NCBI GenBank assembly: GCA_017962825.1
Contig: JAGCUO010000168.1
Coordinates: 1-57,664 of the forward strand
Direction of reading: 5' to 3'
From: Lachnospiraceae bacterium
GTDB taxonomy: Bacteria; Bacillota; Clostridia; Lachnospirales; Lachnospiraceae
DNA length: 57,664 nt
In this document: positions 1-8,840 of the stretch, piece after piece
Layout of the letters: every line of letters begins with the position of its first letter
How positions within the stretch are numbered: the stretch's first letter is position 1
Program-made: the position numbers and the translations under genes
Notes under the pieces: generated by a model
Databases searched by the model: none
The model's input: only the letters and a program-made list of their open reading frames with translations
What the model was told of the DNA's origin: nothing

Positions 1-1408
1 CAACTCGGTCATAACCATTATTTCCGTATTGGTATCCATGCTGGTACTCAGCCCGGCCATGACCCTTGTTACCATCATCATGGTAGGTGTCATGATGTTC
101 TGCACAGGCTTTGCTGCCAAAAACAGCGGAAAGCACTTTGTACGTCAGCAGAAACAGCTCGGAACCGTTAACGGATTCATCGAAGAGATGATCACCGGCC
201 AGAAGGTGGTTAAAGTATTCTGCCACGAAGAGGCAGGTATAGAGAGGTTCAGGGAACTGAACGAGGAGCTTTTTGATGCTTCCTCCAAGGCAAATACCTA
301 TGCCAACGCCCTGGGTCCCATCAGTGCACAGCTGGGAAATCTCAGCTATGTACTCTGTGCAATAACAGGTGGTATCCTTGCCATCAACACCCCTCTTACG
401 GTAGGTGCGGTTGCTTCCTTCTTAAGCCTTAACAGAAGCTTCAACATGCCCATCTCCCAGGTGGCTCAGCAGTTCAACTCCATCGTCATGGCTATGGCAG
501 GTGCAGAGAGAATCTTCGGTCTCATGGATGAAACTCCCGAAACCGATGAAGGATATGTAACTCTCGTAAATGCCAAGAAAGGCTTTGGCGGAAAGCTGGA
601 AGAGACTCCCGAGCATACCGGTATGTGGGCTTGGAAACATTTCCATAAAGCGGAAGGCACCACGGACTATAAACCCCTCGAAGGAAATGTCGTCTTCGAC
701 GGAGTCGATTTCGGATATACGGATGAAAAGATGGTACTCCACGATATCAAGCTGGAGGCTAAGCCCGGTCAGAAGATCGCATTCGTCGGATCGACCGGTG
801 CCGGCAAGACCACCATCACCAACCTGATAAACCGTTTCTATGATATTCAGGACGGTAAGATCAGATACGACGGCATTAATGTAAATAAGATCGCCAAGGC
901 TGACCTCAGAAGATCCCTCGGCATAGTACTTCAGGAGACCTCTCTTTTCACAGGAACCATTTCAGATAACATTCGTTTTGGAAAGCTGAATGCTACGGAT
1001 GAAGAGGTTGTGGCAGCCGCAAAACTTGCCAATGCGGATGAATTTATCTCTAAGCTGCCGGATGGATACAACACGATGCTCACCGGTAACGGAGCAAACC
1101 TCTCCCAGGGCCAGAGACAGCTTCTTGCCATCGCAAGGGCCGCTATCGCCGATCCTCCCGTACTTATCCTCGATGAGGCAACCAGCTCGATCGATACCAG
1201 AACAGAGAGGATCGTTCAGGAGGGAATGGATAAGCTGATGAACGGAAGAACCTCCTTCGTGATCGCTCACAGACTCTCGACTGTAAGGAACGCCGATTGT
1301 ATAATGGTCATGGAGCAGGGAAGAATTATTGAGAGAGGAACCCATGATGAGCTCATCAATCTCAAGGGAAGGTACTACACTCTCTATACAGGTAATTCAA
1401 TAGCATAA
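1..1408 (+). CDS. ABC exporter, permease-ATPase half-transporter (5' partial)
   Basis: The open frame is already running at base 2, so the N-terminus lies outside the window. What is visible is the later part of a six-helix exporter membrane domain (ABC_membrane), then a roughly 45-residue linker before the nucleotide-binding domain, then Walker A (GSTGAGKTT, about base 787), an ABC signature reading LSQGQ instead of LSGGQ (about base 1099), Walker B (LILDEATSSID) and the H-loop (IAHRLSTV). The glutamate after Walker B and the signature are consistent with the catalytically competent member of a heterodimeric exporter (TM287/288 or BmrCD type). In that family the partner gene normally lies just upstream, which would be outside this window. 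Substrate cannot be told. The next gene follows after about 80 bases with its own strong ribosome site. Confidence 0.93.
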   Translation, partial: NSVITIISVLVSMLVLSPAMTLVTIIMVGVMMFCTGFAAKNSGKHFVRQQKQLGTVNGFIEEMITGQKVVKVFCHEEAGIERFRELNEELFDASSKANTYANALGPISAQLGNLSYVLCAITGGILAINTPLTVGAVASFLSLNRSFNMPISQVAQQFNSIVMAMAGAERIFGLMDETPETDEGYVTLVNAKKGFGGKLEETPEHTGMWAWKHFHKAEGTTDYKPLEGNVVFDGVDFGYTDEKMVLHDIKLEAKPGQKIAFVGSTGAGKTTITNLINRFYDIQDGKIRYDGINVNKIAKADLRRSLGIVLQETSLFTGTISDNIRFGKLNATDEEVVAAAKLANADEFISKLPDGYNTMLTGNGANLSQGQRQLLAIARAAIADPPVLILDEATSSIDTRTERIVQEGMDKLMNGRTSFVIAHRLSTVRNADCIMVMEQGRIIERGTHDELINLKGRYYTLYTGNSIA

Positions 1409-1489
1409 GATATTTATCTCCAAAAGTCTTATAAACAGCTTAAATGCTGATTTTATAACATGCATCATTTAATGTGAGGAGGACAGTAC

Positions 1490-3046
1490 ATGTACGACAA
1501 GCAGTCCGGAACTATTTTTCTGGGAAAGAGCGGAGACAAAAAGATCTGCATCTACCCCAAGATGGCAAACCGCCACGGTATGATCTGCGGAGCTACCGGA
1601 ACCGGTAAGACCATCACCCTCAAAGTCCTTGCAGAGAGTTTTTCCGATATGGGAGTTCCCGTATTCTTAGCAGATGTCAAAGGAGACCTTGCAGGATTTT
1701 GCAAACCCGGAGCCGATACCGAGGATATGCAGGCCAGGATCGAAAGATTCGGCTTAAAAGAGGAAGGCTTCAAATATGACTCATATCCCACCAATTTCTG
1801 GGACGTATATGCCGACAAGGGAATGCCCCTTCGAACCACGGTTTCAGAGATGGGTCCTCTCCTCCTTGCAAGAATACTGGAGCTCAACGATACCCAGACC
1901 AATGTCCTGGCAATGATCTTCAAGATCGCCGATGACAATAACATGCTCCTCATAGATACCAAAGACCTCAAGGCAATGCTCAACTATGTGGCCGATCATG
2001 CCAAAGAGTATGCAGCCGATTACGGAAGCATCGCAAGACAGAGTGTTAATGCCATTATCAGGTCCCTCGTAAATCTGGAAAGTCAGGGAGGTGAATACTT
2101 CTTCGGAGAGCCCGCCCTCGATATCAATGACTGGCTTCGCAGAGATACGGACAAAGGCCCCATTCAGGTTCTTGATTGTCAGAAGCTGATCAATTATCCA
2201 GATATGTATGCCACCTTCCTTCTGTGGATGATGAGTGAACTCTTTGAATCCCTCCCCGAAGTTGGTGACCTGGAAAAGCCCAGAATGGTCTTCTTTTTCG
2301 ATGAAGCACACCTGTTATTTGATAACGCACCCAAAGCTCTTATGACCAGGATCGAGCAGGTAGTAAAGCTTATCCGTTCAAAGGGTGTGGGCATCTTCTT
2401 CGTAACCCAGAATCCTGCGGACATCCCCGATCCCATACTCGCCCAGCTTGGCAACAAGATCGAGCATGCCCTTCACGCTTACACTCCTGCGGAGCAAAAG
2501 AAAGCGAAAGCCGCTGCACAGAGCTTCGTTGTAAATCCCGAGTTCGATACCTATGAGACTCTCCTGTCTCTCGGAACCGGTGAAGCCCTTGTATCCGTCC
2601 TGGACGAAAAGGGTGTTCCCACCATGGTAGAAAACACCAAGATCCTTCCTCCCTGCTCTCTTATGGGATCGATCGATGATTCCACCAGGGATTCAGTTAT
2701 AAGAGGAAGCGGACTGTTCTCCAGATACAGCGACTATTTTGACAGAGATTCGGCTTATGAATTCCTTCAGAGAAACCGTACCCTTGTAGAGGGTGAAGCA
2801 CCCGCCGATCAGGTACCTGCTGAGACCGCCAAACCGGAAGCAAAAACCAAGCCCGATAAGAATTCCCTCAGCTATAAAACCGCCAAGGCTGCCCAGAGCG
2901 TAGCCAAGACCGGAGCCGGAACAGTCGGAAGAGAGGTAGGAAAAACAGTCGGAAATGCCATCGGAGGCAAGTTCGGAAAGACTCTCGGAGGTAATATCGG
3001 ATCCAGCATCGGAAGAAACTTCCTCGGAGTATTCTTTAAGACCTGA
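1490..3046 (+). CDS. HerA-like ATPase, DUF853 family
   Basis: A 518-residue protein starting at ATG behind GAGGAGG. It opens with the DUF853 signature (FLGKSG, IYPKMANRHGMICGATGTGKT), so Walker A sits at residues 35-42. Walker B is FFFDEAHLLF near residue 272, and the RSKGVGIFFVTQNPADIPD block of HerA/FtsK-fold helicases follows. The C-terminal 80 residues are a low-complexity Lys/Ala segment, then glycine-rich repeats ending in GGNIGSSIGRNFLG, typical of this family (E. coli YjgR). Family membership is clear. The physiological role is not established: it is presumed to be a hexameric DNA- or protein-translocating ATPase. A strong terminator follows, so this is probably the last gene of its transcript. 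Confidence 0.92.
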   Translation: MYDKQSGTIFLGKSGDKKICIYPKMANRHGMICGATGTGKTITLKVLAESFSDMGVPVFLADVKGDLAGFCKPGADTEDMQARIERFGLKEEGFKYDSYPTNFWDVYADKGMPLRTTVSEMGPLLLARILELNDTQTNVLAMIFKIADDNNMLLIDTKDLKAMLNYVADHAKEYAADYGSIARQSVNAIIRSLVNLESQGGEYFFGEPALDINDWLRRDTDKGPIQVLDCQKLINYPDMYATFLLWMMSELFESLPEVGDLEKPRMVFFFDEAHLLFDNAPKALMTRIEQVVKLIRSKGVGIFFVTQNPADIPDPILAQLGNKIEHALHAYTPAEQKKAKAAAQSFVVNPEFDTYETLLSLGTGEALVSVLDEKGVPTMVENTKILPPCSLMGSIDDSTRDSVIRGSGLFSRYSDYFDRDSAYEFLQRNRTLVEGEAPADQVPAETAKPEAKTKPDKNSLSYKTAKAAQSVAKTGAGTVGREVGKTVGNAIGGKFGKTLGGNIGSSIGRNFLGVFFKT

Positions 3047-3072
3047 TAAGATTTATCTTAATTAATTATCTG

Positions 3073-3103
3073 CTCCCCGCAGCGATCTGCGGGGAGTTTT
3101 TTT
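3073..3103 (+). terminator. Rho-independent terminator after DUF853 gene
   Basis: A perfect 10-bp stem CTCCCCGCAG / CTGCGGGGAG with a CGAT loop is followed by seven T residues, 27 bases after the stop codon. Confidence 0.93.
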
Positions 3104-3172
3104 GTGCTTATTTTCGGAGCGATTTTAAACATTTGTGTCAGAAAAAAGGGCTTTTTTAGCCATAAATGACAC

Positions 3173-3340
3173 TTATGTCTGCAGACATAATATCGTATAA
3201 AGTATTCACATTTTTCTTGCAACCAAACATTATTGAACAAAATTGCGACAGTTTTTTATTCTTTATTGTCCACATGGTGACACAGACGTCTGTGGAAAAA
3301 ACCGAGTTTTTCGCGTTATTTCTATATAAAGTTATCCACA
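3173..3340. promoter_or_regulatory. DnaA-box-like cluster with two perfect palindromes
   Basis: An AT-rich stretch carrying an exact DnaA box TTATCCACA (3332-3340), two one-mismatch boxes (TTGTCCACA at 3266-3274; TGTGGAAAA at 3291-3299, reverse orientation) and a weaker two-mismatch site (3202-3210). It also holds two perfect palindromes: TTATGTCTGCAGACATAA (3173-3190) and CACAGACGTCTGTG (3281-3294). No dnaA, dnaN, rep or par gene is near. Possible readings are a DnaA-responsive site, an operator pair, or part of a secondary replication element. The motifs are seen directly; the function is inference. Confidence 0.4.
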
Positions 3341-3751
3341 TACTATGACATCAAAAAAAGTAACGACTCTGTCGTCAGAAAATTTTTGTATACATAACAC
3401 AAGATACCTACCCTTTTCGTCAGATTTTCGGCTCGTCCTCCTCCATGTCGGGCTTTTTAGGAAATCATGAGTTATTTTAATCAATGCCGCTTGTTTACTG
3501 CATTCTTTATTTGCATAATTTCATCGCCTCTTCTTCCTTTTTTCACGCATTTCAGACTGCCTGCATACAGCGGATAACATCCATAATATGCATATCCGTT
3601 CCGTCCGATCAGGTCGTCCCGAGGCGACATTTTTACCCCGGATTTCGGGATGAAAACGAGGGAACCGTTAGCACGGGATTGAGTTTCCGAGTGCCTAAAA
3701 AATCGGCAATTTACATAGTTTTCGGGGCAAAAAGTTTTATATATTTTTTCC
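3341..3751. other. Gene-free intergenic stretch
   Basis: About 400 bases in which I see no credible gene. A 90-codon frame at 3484-3756 has no ribosome site and no family resemblance. The stretch 3605-3700 is more GC-rich, with several short complementary segments (for example CCCGGATTTCGGG), and could encode a structured RNA or a leader, but I recognise no riboswitch class. Confidence 0.4.
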
Positions 3752-3780
3752 TTTAAAACTGGGGGTTAATGTATTAAAAT
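3752..3780 (+). promoter_or_regulatory. Possible sigma-A promoter of the YtxH-like gene
   Basis: TTTAAA, a 17-base spacer and TAAAAT, 46 bases upstream of the start codon. The -35 is weak (4 of 6). Confidence 0.4.
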
Positions 3781-3825
3781 GGTCTTACGCATCTAAAGCG
3801 ATTCCCATCCCGAAAGGAGCAGGAC

Positions 3826-4287
3826 ATGAGTAAAAAATTTGGTAAATTCCTCTTTGGAACCGTTGTTCTCGGAACAGCCGCTGCAGCTGCAGCATACTAC
3901 TATTATCAGAAGAAGAACGAGGAGCCCGTTGTATTAAATGCAGATGACGAACCCGCTGAGGCGCCCAGACGCAGTTATACATCCCTTGACGATATTTCCG
4001 AAGTAGCCAAGAAGTTCACCGAATCAGCCAAGGAAACGGCTGGTAAGGTATCCAAGAGCGCTAAGGAAGCTTATACCAAGGTAAAGGACAGATTCCAGGC
4101 TTCTGATGATCTTGATGACCTGTTCGAGGATCTCGAGGATGATGAAGATGAAGAGGACGATTTCACTCCCCTTTCGGAAACAGCCAAGGACGTAACCGAG
4201 GCTGCTGAAGATGCCGATAAGACCGTAGAAGAGTTCTTCGATGATTCCGATGCTGCCGAGGGAACATCCGAAGAGGTAAAGAAATAA
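3826..4287 (+). CDS. YtxH-like small membrane-anchored acidic protein
   Basis: A 153-residue protein with an AAAGGAG site 7 bases before ATG. Residues 7-26 form a single N-terminal membrane segment (FLFGTVVLGTAAAAAAYYYY). An Ala/Lys/Glu-rich amphipathic stretch (KKFTESAKETAGKVSKSAKEAY) and a very acidic tail (DDLDDLFEDLEDDEDEEDD) follow. This plan (one helix near the start, then a charged Lys/Ala coiled region) matches the YtxH / gas-vesicle-like family, whose members are often stress-associated. The biochemical role is unknown. It is monocistronic: own promoter candidate upstream, bidirectional terminator downstream. Confidence 0.75.
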   Translation: MSKKFGKFLFGTVVLGTAAAAAAYYYYQKKNEEPVVLNADDEPAEAPRRSYTSLDDISEVAKKFTESAKETAGKVSKSAKEAYTKVKDRFQASDDLDDLFEDLEDDEDEEDDFTPLSETAKDVTEAAEDADKTVEEFFDDSDAAEGTSEEVKK

Positions 4288-4318
4288 TCAAACAACTACA
4301 ACTCCGATTTTGGTAGCA

Positions 4319-4354
4319 AAAAAACCTCATCTCCACGTGGAGATGAGGTTTTTT
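4319..4354. terminator. Bidirectional terminator between convergent genes
   Basis: A perfect 36-base palindrome centred between 4336 and 4337 (core CCTCATCTCCACGTGGAGAT). It has A-runs on the left and T-runs on the right, so it can end transcription from both the YtxH-like gene (plus) and the DUF2225 gene (minus). Confidence 0.9.
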
Positions 4355-4368
4355 CTATCTGTAAACCA

Positions 4369-5220
4369 TCATTGTTTTATTTTGGCGAGTTCTTCCTTCA
4401 GTTCTCTTACCTTGTCCTTCATTCTGGGCTTGGCTGAAGGGGAAGAAAGGATTCCTGCCACCATCCTGCTACAGGTAGGGTAATCTTTAAGGTGGAATGC
4501 CAGGTTTGCCAGAAGATAATCCAGCGTTACCGAATCCATGCCGGCAATAGGCACATCCTCGGAGCTTCTTGCCTCTATGAAGCCGTTATAAGCATTGGAA
4601 TGATACTCTGCTTCCTGCTCCGTAAGAGTCTTGATAAGCTCGGTAAAATCGCCTTCCTCGGCCTCCAAAAACTCTCTGTAGCTTCTGAGGAGCCATGCAG
4701 TCTTAAGACATATGAAGGCTTTTTCACTTGCTTTGGAACGCTTTACGACCGCACATGCAAGGGCAATCTTGTATCTTTCCAAAGCCTGCTCGAAGCTGTA
4801 TGTATCTTCATTGTACTTGGTGAGAACTATGTTGGAGGTGATGTTTTCCTTGATAAGTCTGGCCTGAGTGGGAAGTACGGCTCCATGATATCTTGTAAGA
4901 GTCGCATATCCGCAGGTGGGACACAGGACAACATCATATTTCTCGGCAACAAAGCCTCCCTCATAGACAAGACGGAGATCAAAATCCGGTTTCTTGATCT
5001 TAGCTTTACCGGTTTTCATGATCTTGGCCGTAAAGTCATGATCGCAGACAGGACATTTGTATGCCTTATCATAGATAAAGTCGGTTTCTTTGAATTCGGG
5101 AACTTCGGGGGCTTTCTTTTCCTGCTTGGCAGGTGCTTCCTTCTTTTCCTTACCGAATATGTCCATATTTTCAAGATTGCCTAAGCCAAGGCTCTCAAGC
5201 CCCGATAAAAGACCTGCCAT
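4369..5220 (-). CDS. DUF2225 zinc-binding protein
   Basis: A 283-residue protein. The core is the DUF2225 pattern: a first Cys pair in YKCPVCDHDF (about residues 53-62), a basic segment, then a second pair in VLCPTCGYATLTRYHG (about 97-112), presumably one zinc site. The C-terminal half is all-helical with TPR-like character (RYKIALACAVVKRS, AWLLRSYREF, NLAFHLKDYPTCSRMV). The N-terminal 45 residues are a Lys/Glu/Pro-rich tether. The family is widespread in Clostridia and has no established function. It starts 23 bases downstream of glnS behind GGAGGAAA, so it is probably cotranscribed with glnS. Confidence 0.88.
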   Translation of the reverse strand: MAGLLSGLESLGLGNLENMDIFGKEKKEAPAKQEKKAPEVPEFKETDFIYDKAYKCPVCDHDFTAKIMKTGKAKIKKPDFDLRLVYEGGFVAEKYDVVLCPTCGYATLTRYHGAVLPTQARLIKENITSNIVLTKYNEDTYSFEQALERYKIALACAVVKRSKASEKAFICLKTAWLLRSYREFLEAEEGDFTELIKTLTEQEAEYHSNAYNGFIEARSSEDVPIAGMDSVTLDYLLANLAFHLKDYPTCSRMVAGILSSPSAKPRMKDKVRELKEELAKIKQ

Positions 5221-5243
5221 TTCTTTCCTCCGATGATCTATCC

Positions 5244-6944
5244 CTATTTTGCGGGAAGAGTAAATGAGCTCTTAAGTCCTACGATACGGTTAAATACAAG
5301 ATGATCCTCGGTGGAATCCTTGCAATCGACCGTGAAAAATCCGTTTCTTACGAACTGGAATCTGTCAAATGCCTTAGCCCCCTTAAATGCAGGCTCAAGC
5401 TTACAATCCTTGCATACTTTAAGCGAATTGGGATTGAGGTTGATGTTTCCTTCCTCATCATATACCCCCTTCTCTTCGTCTACAAGGTTCTCGTACAATC
5501 TTACGTCGGCATTGATCGCACTCGAAGCGGGTACCCAGTGAATGGTGCCTTTGACCTTACGCCCGTCGGGAGAATTACCGCCCTTGGTCTCGGGATCGTA
5601 GGTACAGTGTACTACGGTAACGTTGCCTGCTTCATCTTTTTCACAAGAAACAGCTGTTACGTAATAAGCATTCATCAGTCTGACTTCATTTCCGGGGAAA
5701 AGTCTGAAATACTTCTTGGGAGGCTCTTCCATAAAGTCATCTCTCTCAATATAAAGCTCTCTTTCAAAAGGAACTGTTCTGGTTCCGAGAGCTTCATTCT
5801 CGGGATTGTTGGAAGCGGTTACTTCCTCAACCTGACCTTCGGGATAATTATCGATGACCAGCTTGATGGGATCAAGGATCGCCATATATCTGGGAGCATC
5901 TGCCTTCAGGTCTTCTCTGATACAATACTCAAGTGCCGCATAGTCTGCGGAAGCCTGAGATTTGGATATTCCGCAGAGCTCAACGAACTTTCTGATGGAT
6001 GAAGGGGTAAATCCTCTTCTCCTGAGAGCTGCGATGGATACAAGTCTGGGATCGTCCCATCCGTCTACGGTTCCGTTCTCAACAAGCTTCTTGATATATC
6101 TCTTACCGGTAACAACATTGGTAAGATACATCTTGGCAAACTCGATCTGTCTGGGGGGATTGGGATACTCAAGCTCCTTAACAACCCAGTCATAAAGAGG
6201 TCTGTGATCTTCGAATTCAAGTGTGCACAGTGAGTGGGTGATTCCCTCTTCCGCATCCTCAATGGGATGAGCGAAATCATACATGGGATAAATGCACCAC
6301 TTATCACCGGTTCTGTGGTGAGCCATGTGGGCTACACGATAGATAACCGGATCTCTCATATTGATATTGGGAGAAGCCATATCGATCTTTGCTCTTAAGG
6401 TCTTCTCTCCGTCGGCAAATTTGCCTTCCTTCATTTCTTCGAAAAGCTTAAGGTTCTCTTCTACGGATCTGTTTCTTCCGGGATCGTCCTTGCCGGGGGT
6501 GTCGAAGGTACCTCTGTACTCTCTTACCTCATCAGCGGTCAGATCGGAAATATAAGCTTTACCCTTTTTGATAAGCTTTACCGCTCCTTCGTACATCTTG
6601 TCAAAATAATCCGATGCGAAGAAGAGTCTGTCCTCCCATTCGGCACCGAGCCAAGCAACATCCGCCTTAATGGACTCGACAAACTCGGTCTTTTCCTTGG
6701 TGGGGTTGGTATCATCAAATCTGAGATTGAATTTTCCGCCGTACTCCCTGGCCATGCCTGAATTAAGGATTATACTCTTGGCATGTCCGATGTGAAGATA
6801 ACCGTTGGGCTCTGGAGGAAATCTTGTCATTACATGATCAAATCTTCCCGTAGCAAGATCATTGTCTATCTCCTGCTCGATGAAGTGTCTTGAGCGCTTC
6901 TCTTCACCTTCCGGATTTTCGGTTCTAATGTCAGTATCTGCCAT
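5244..6944 (-). CDS. glnS: Glutamine--tRNA ligase
   Basis: A 566-residue class I aminoacyl-tRNA synthetase that charges tRNA-Gln in the cytoplasm. The HIGH-type motif is [16 protein letters not shown] (around residues 43-58). The glutamine-specific signatures NLRFDDTNP and DFAHPIEDA...THSLCTLEF are present, followed by [19 protein letters not shown]. The C-terminal beta-barrel anticodon-binding domain is complete to SFTLPAK. Length fits GlnRS (E. coli 554). The second class I motif, VMSKR in E. coli GlnRS, reads VVTGKR here (about residues 276-281). Having glnS suggests direct charging rather than only the GatCAB amidotransferase route. Start: ATG behind AGGAGT. Confidence 0.97.
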   Translation of the reverse strand: MADTDIRTENPEGEEKRSRHFIEQEIDNDLATGRFDHVMTRFPPEPNGYLHIGHAKSIILNSGMAREYGGKFNLRFDDTNPTKEKTEFVESIKADVAWLGAEWEDRLFFASDYFDKMYEGAVKLIKKGKAYISDLTADEVREYRGTFDTPGKDDPGRNRSVEENLKLFEEMKEGKFADGEKTLRAKIDMASPNINMRDPVIYRVAHMAHHRTGDKWCIYPMYDFAHPIEDAEEGITHSLCTLEFEDHRPLYDWVVKELEYPNPPRQIEFAKMYLTNVVTGKRYIKKLVENGTVDGWDDPRLVSIAALRRRGFTPSSIRKFVELCGISKSQASADYAALEYCIREDLKADAPRYMAILDPIKLVIDNYPEGQVEEVTASNNPENEALGTRTVPFERELYIERDDFMEEPPKKYFRLFPGNEVRLMNAYYVTAVSCEKDEAGNVTVVHCTYDPETKGGNSPDGRKVKGTIHWVPASSAINADVRLYENLVDEEKGVYDEEGNINLNPNSLKVCKDCKLEPAFKGAKAFDRFQFVRNGFFTVDCKDSTEDHLVFNRIVGLKSSFTLPAK

Positions 6945-6964
6945 TTCATAACTCCTGATATTAT

Positions 6965-6996
6965 ACTTGAAACGCCCAGATTTAGGCGTTTCAAGT
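6965..6996. terminator. 12-bp hairpin between the AICAR formyltransferase gene and glnS
   Basis: Perfect stem ACTTGAAACGCC / GGCGTTTCAAGT with an 8-base loop. It lies after the formyltransferase stop and before the glnS start. There is no good T-run on the minus strand, so it may be a weak terminator or an mRNA-processing/leader hairpin. A TATAAT on the minus strand directly follows it (6959-6965 region) and may serve glnS. Confidence 0.5.
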
Positions 6997-7013
6997 TTGA
7001 TGTTGAGTGTTAT

Positions 7014-8192
7014 TTAATGATGGAAAAGTCTGATTCCGGTGAAGCACATTACCATATCGTACTTGTCACAGGCCTCGATGACTATATCATCTCTCTTGGA
7101 TCCGCCGGGCTGAGCGATGTACTTAACACCGCTCTTGCGTGCTCTCTCTACATTGTCAGCAAAGGGGAAGAATGCATCGGAGCCGCAAATAACATCTGTA
7201 TTTTTAGCAAGCCATGCTTTCTTTTCCTCTCTGGTAAATACGGGAGGCTTCTCAGCGAAGATGGTCTGCCAGGTTCCCTCTGCAAGTACGTCCTCGTACT
7301 CATCTCCGATGTAGAGGTCGATGGCATTGTCACGGTCAGCTCTCTTAATGGTGTCAAGGAACTTAAGTCCGAGAACCTGAGGGCTCTGACGAAGGAACCA
7401 GTTATCTGCCTTGCTTCCCGCAAGTCTGGTGCAGTGGATTCTGGACTGCTGTCCTGCGCCGATACCGATAGCCTGTCCGTCCTTTACATAACACACGGAA
7501 TTTGACTGAGTATACTTAAGAACAATGAGGGAAACCTTCATATCTGCAAGAACGTCTGCAGGGATGTTCTTATTCTTAGTTACAATATTTCCGGGAAGAA
7601 CTTCATCGGCATTAAGCTCGTTTCTGCCCTGTTCGAAGGTAATTCCATACACCTGTTTTCTTTCGAGCTCGGCAGGCTTATAGTTCTCATCGATCTGAAT
7701 GATGTTATAATTGCCGCTCTTCTTAGCCTTTAAGATCTCAAGAGCTTCAGGCTCATATCCGGGAGCAATTACTCCGTCAGATACCTCGGGCTTAATGAGC
7801 ATTGCAGTGCTTACGTCACATATATCTGAAAGAGCGATAAAGTCTCCGAAGGAGCTCATTCTGTCAGCGCCTCTTGCTCTTGCATATGCACATGCAAGGG
7901 GGCTGAGCTCAGCCTTCTCATCTACCCAGTAAATCTTCTTAAGTGTATCGGAAAGAGGACGTCCAATAGCTGCACCTGCAGGTGATACATGCTTAAAGGA
8001 GGTTGCTGCGGGAAGACCGGTAGCCTGCTTTAACTCTTTAACAAGCTGCCATCCGTTAAAAGCATCCAGGAAGTTGATGTATCCGGGCTTACCGTTAAGA
8101 ACGGTAACAGGGAGGTCGCTTCCATCCTCCATAAAGATCCTTGAGGGCTTCTGATTGGGGTTACATCCGTACTTAAGCTGAATCTCGCTCAT
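7014..8192 (-). CDS. purH: Phosphoribosylaminoimidazolecarboxamide (AICAR) formyltransferase, stand-alone
   Basis: A 392-residue protein with only the AICAR transformylase half of the usual two-domain PurH. It begins with LKYGCNPNQKPS, and the catalytic Lys-His pair is in SFKHVSPAGAA (about residues 66-76). The IMP cyclohydrolase (MGS-like) domain that precedes this in bifunctional PurH is absent. It transfers a formyl group from 10-formyl-THF to AICAR, the penultimate step of IMP synthesis. The missing activity is supplied by the PurO-type protein at 15105-15815. A TATAAT (8258-8263, minus) lies 66 bases upstream of the start with a poor -35. A small CGCCTT/AAGGCG hairpin sits close to the start codon. 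Confidence 0.93.
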   Translation of the reverse strand: MSEIQLKYGCNPNQKPSRIFMEDGSDLPVTVLNGKPGYINFLDAFNGWQLVKELKQATGLPAATSFKHVSPAGAAIGRPLSDTLKKIYWVDEKAELSPLACAYARARGADRMSSFGDFIALSDICDVSTAMLIKPEVSDGVIAPGYEPEALEILKAKKSGNYNIIQIDENYKPAELERKQVYGITFEQGRNELNADEVLPGNIVTKNKNIPADVLADMKVSLIVLKYTQSNSVCYVKDGQAIGIGAGQQSRIHCTRLAGSKADNWFLRQSPQVLGLKFLDTIKRADRDNAIDLYIGDEYEDVLAEGTWQTIFAEKPPVFTREEKKAWLAKNTDVICGSDAFFPFADNVERARKSGVKYIAQPGGSKRDDIVIEACDKYDMVMCFTGIRLFHH

Positions 8193-8294
8193 TCTTTCAT
8201 ACTCGCCTTAAAAAGGCGTCCTTTCTGTGAAAAATAAACTACGTACTACGAAACTTGATTATATCATAAGAAAGCCCGTCCTAAAAGAGCCAAA

Positions 8295-8331
8295 GGGGAC
8301 GGTTCTTACCGGATAAGTAAGAACCGTCCCC
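8295..8331. repeat. GGGGACGG palindromic repeat, copy 1 (perfect)
   Basis: Perfect 15-bp inverted repeat GGGGACGGTTCTTAC / GTAAGAACCGTCCCC with a 7-base loop. Related copies lie at 12199-12235 (near-perfect), 13984-14036 (degenerate) and 30878-30938 (same GGGGACG ends, different core). Such GGGGACGG hairpins recur in many Clostridia. I see no transposase near, so the copies look non-autonomous. Confidence 0.85.
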
Positions 8332-8340
8332 ACTGAAAGG

Positions 8341-8470
8341 AACGTGTTTTGGGTAATCAGAGTTTTTTGGCGGCTCTCTACGTTGGGGTCTAACTTTGGG
8401 GTCTGTGTTGGTGCACGACCCCAAAAAACTTTTGGAAACCCCAATAAACTTTGGAGACCCGTCATGTTCA
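8341..8470. repeat. CCCCAA/TTGGGG-rich repeat tract beside palindrome copy 1
   Basis: Repeated short units of the type GGGGTC..CTTT, including an internal inverted repeat TTTGGGGTC (8395-8403) / GACCCCAAA (8417-8425) and near-repeats CCAAAAAACTTTTGGAAACC and CCAATAAACTTTGGAGACC. Two overlapping frames on the minus strand (8259-8505) cross this tract and the palindrome; their sequences are by-products of the repeat, not proteins. It is probably part of the same mobile repeat family as the hairpin. Confidence 0.5.
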
Positions 8471-8540
8471 ATCGACAAAACAGGTGCAGCCCCACTGTAA
8501 TACATTCATCTAGAAAGTTATTTGCAAATTATAGTATTAA

Positions 8541-8840
8541 TCAATGAATCTCATTACTCAAATATTCTTTAGTATATTCTGTCTCTTCAATTATCAATTG
8601 ACCATTTTCATGTCTGACTATCAGAGTTACTTTGGGCATTGTCTCCAAATCATTAGCTAAACCATTAGGTTTTACATCACTAGGTTGTGCAAATGCGCAT
8701 TCATTACATGATAAATTGAATCTTTGCGACTTCAATTTCTCAAGTGAGAAGTTATGTTCTAAGCAAAAGGGTGTCACATATGCAATCGCTAATGCCTTTT
8801 GTAGTTCTTTCTCAATTTTTCTTTGACTCATTTTTTCCAT
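8541..8840 (-). CDS. Hypothetical protein of toxin-immunity island (paralogue truncated nearby)
   Basis: A 99-residue protein I do not recognise. The N-terminal half is Lys/Glu-rich helix (SQRKIEKELQKALAIAYVTP). Cysteines occur in FCLEHNF and SCNECAFA, and the C-terminal half looks like beta-strands (KVTLIVRHENGQLIIEETEY). A 49-residue truncated copy of its first third is at 10518-10667 in the same orientation, which shows that this block has been duplicated with the neighbouring immunity gene. It lies downstream of the Tdi1-like gene at 9010-9549 with a 169-base gap that contains nothing I recognise. It could be another immunity protein or a small regulator; no function is claimed. Confidence 0.55.
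   Translation of the reverse strand: MEKMSQRKIEKELQKALAIAYVTPFCLEHNFSLEKLKSQRFNLSCNECAFAQPSDVKPNGLANDLETMPKVTLIVRHENGQLIIEETEYTKEYLSNEIH

Noticed and set aside
3173-3340. Chromosomal oriC
   Set aside because: No dnaA/dnaN or other origin neighbours and gene directions converge instead of diverging; only the box cluster is reported.
3605-3700. Riboswitch or 6S-like RNA
   Set aside because: Short complementary stretches exist but no conserved core of a known class could be recognised.
3484-3756. 90-codon frame in the large intergenic gap
   Set aside because: No ribosome site, Phe/Ser/Cys-rich composition typical of chance frames, overlaps the predicted promoter.
5301-6002. Plus-strand frame of 233 codons opposite glnS, and a similar one opposite guaB (19299-20090)
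   Set aside because: Shadows caused by codon use of real genes; sequences are not protein-like.
8259-8505. Two overlapping minus-strand frames of 74-78 codons
   Set aside because: They consist of the GGGGACGG hairpin and the TTGGGG tract, have no proper ribosome site and mirror the repeat.
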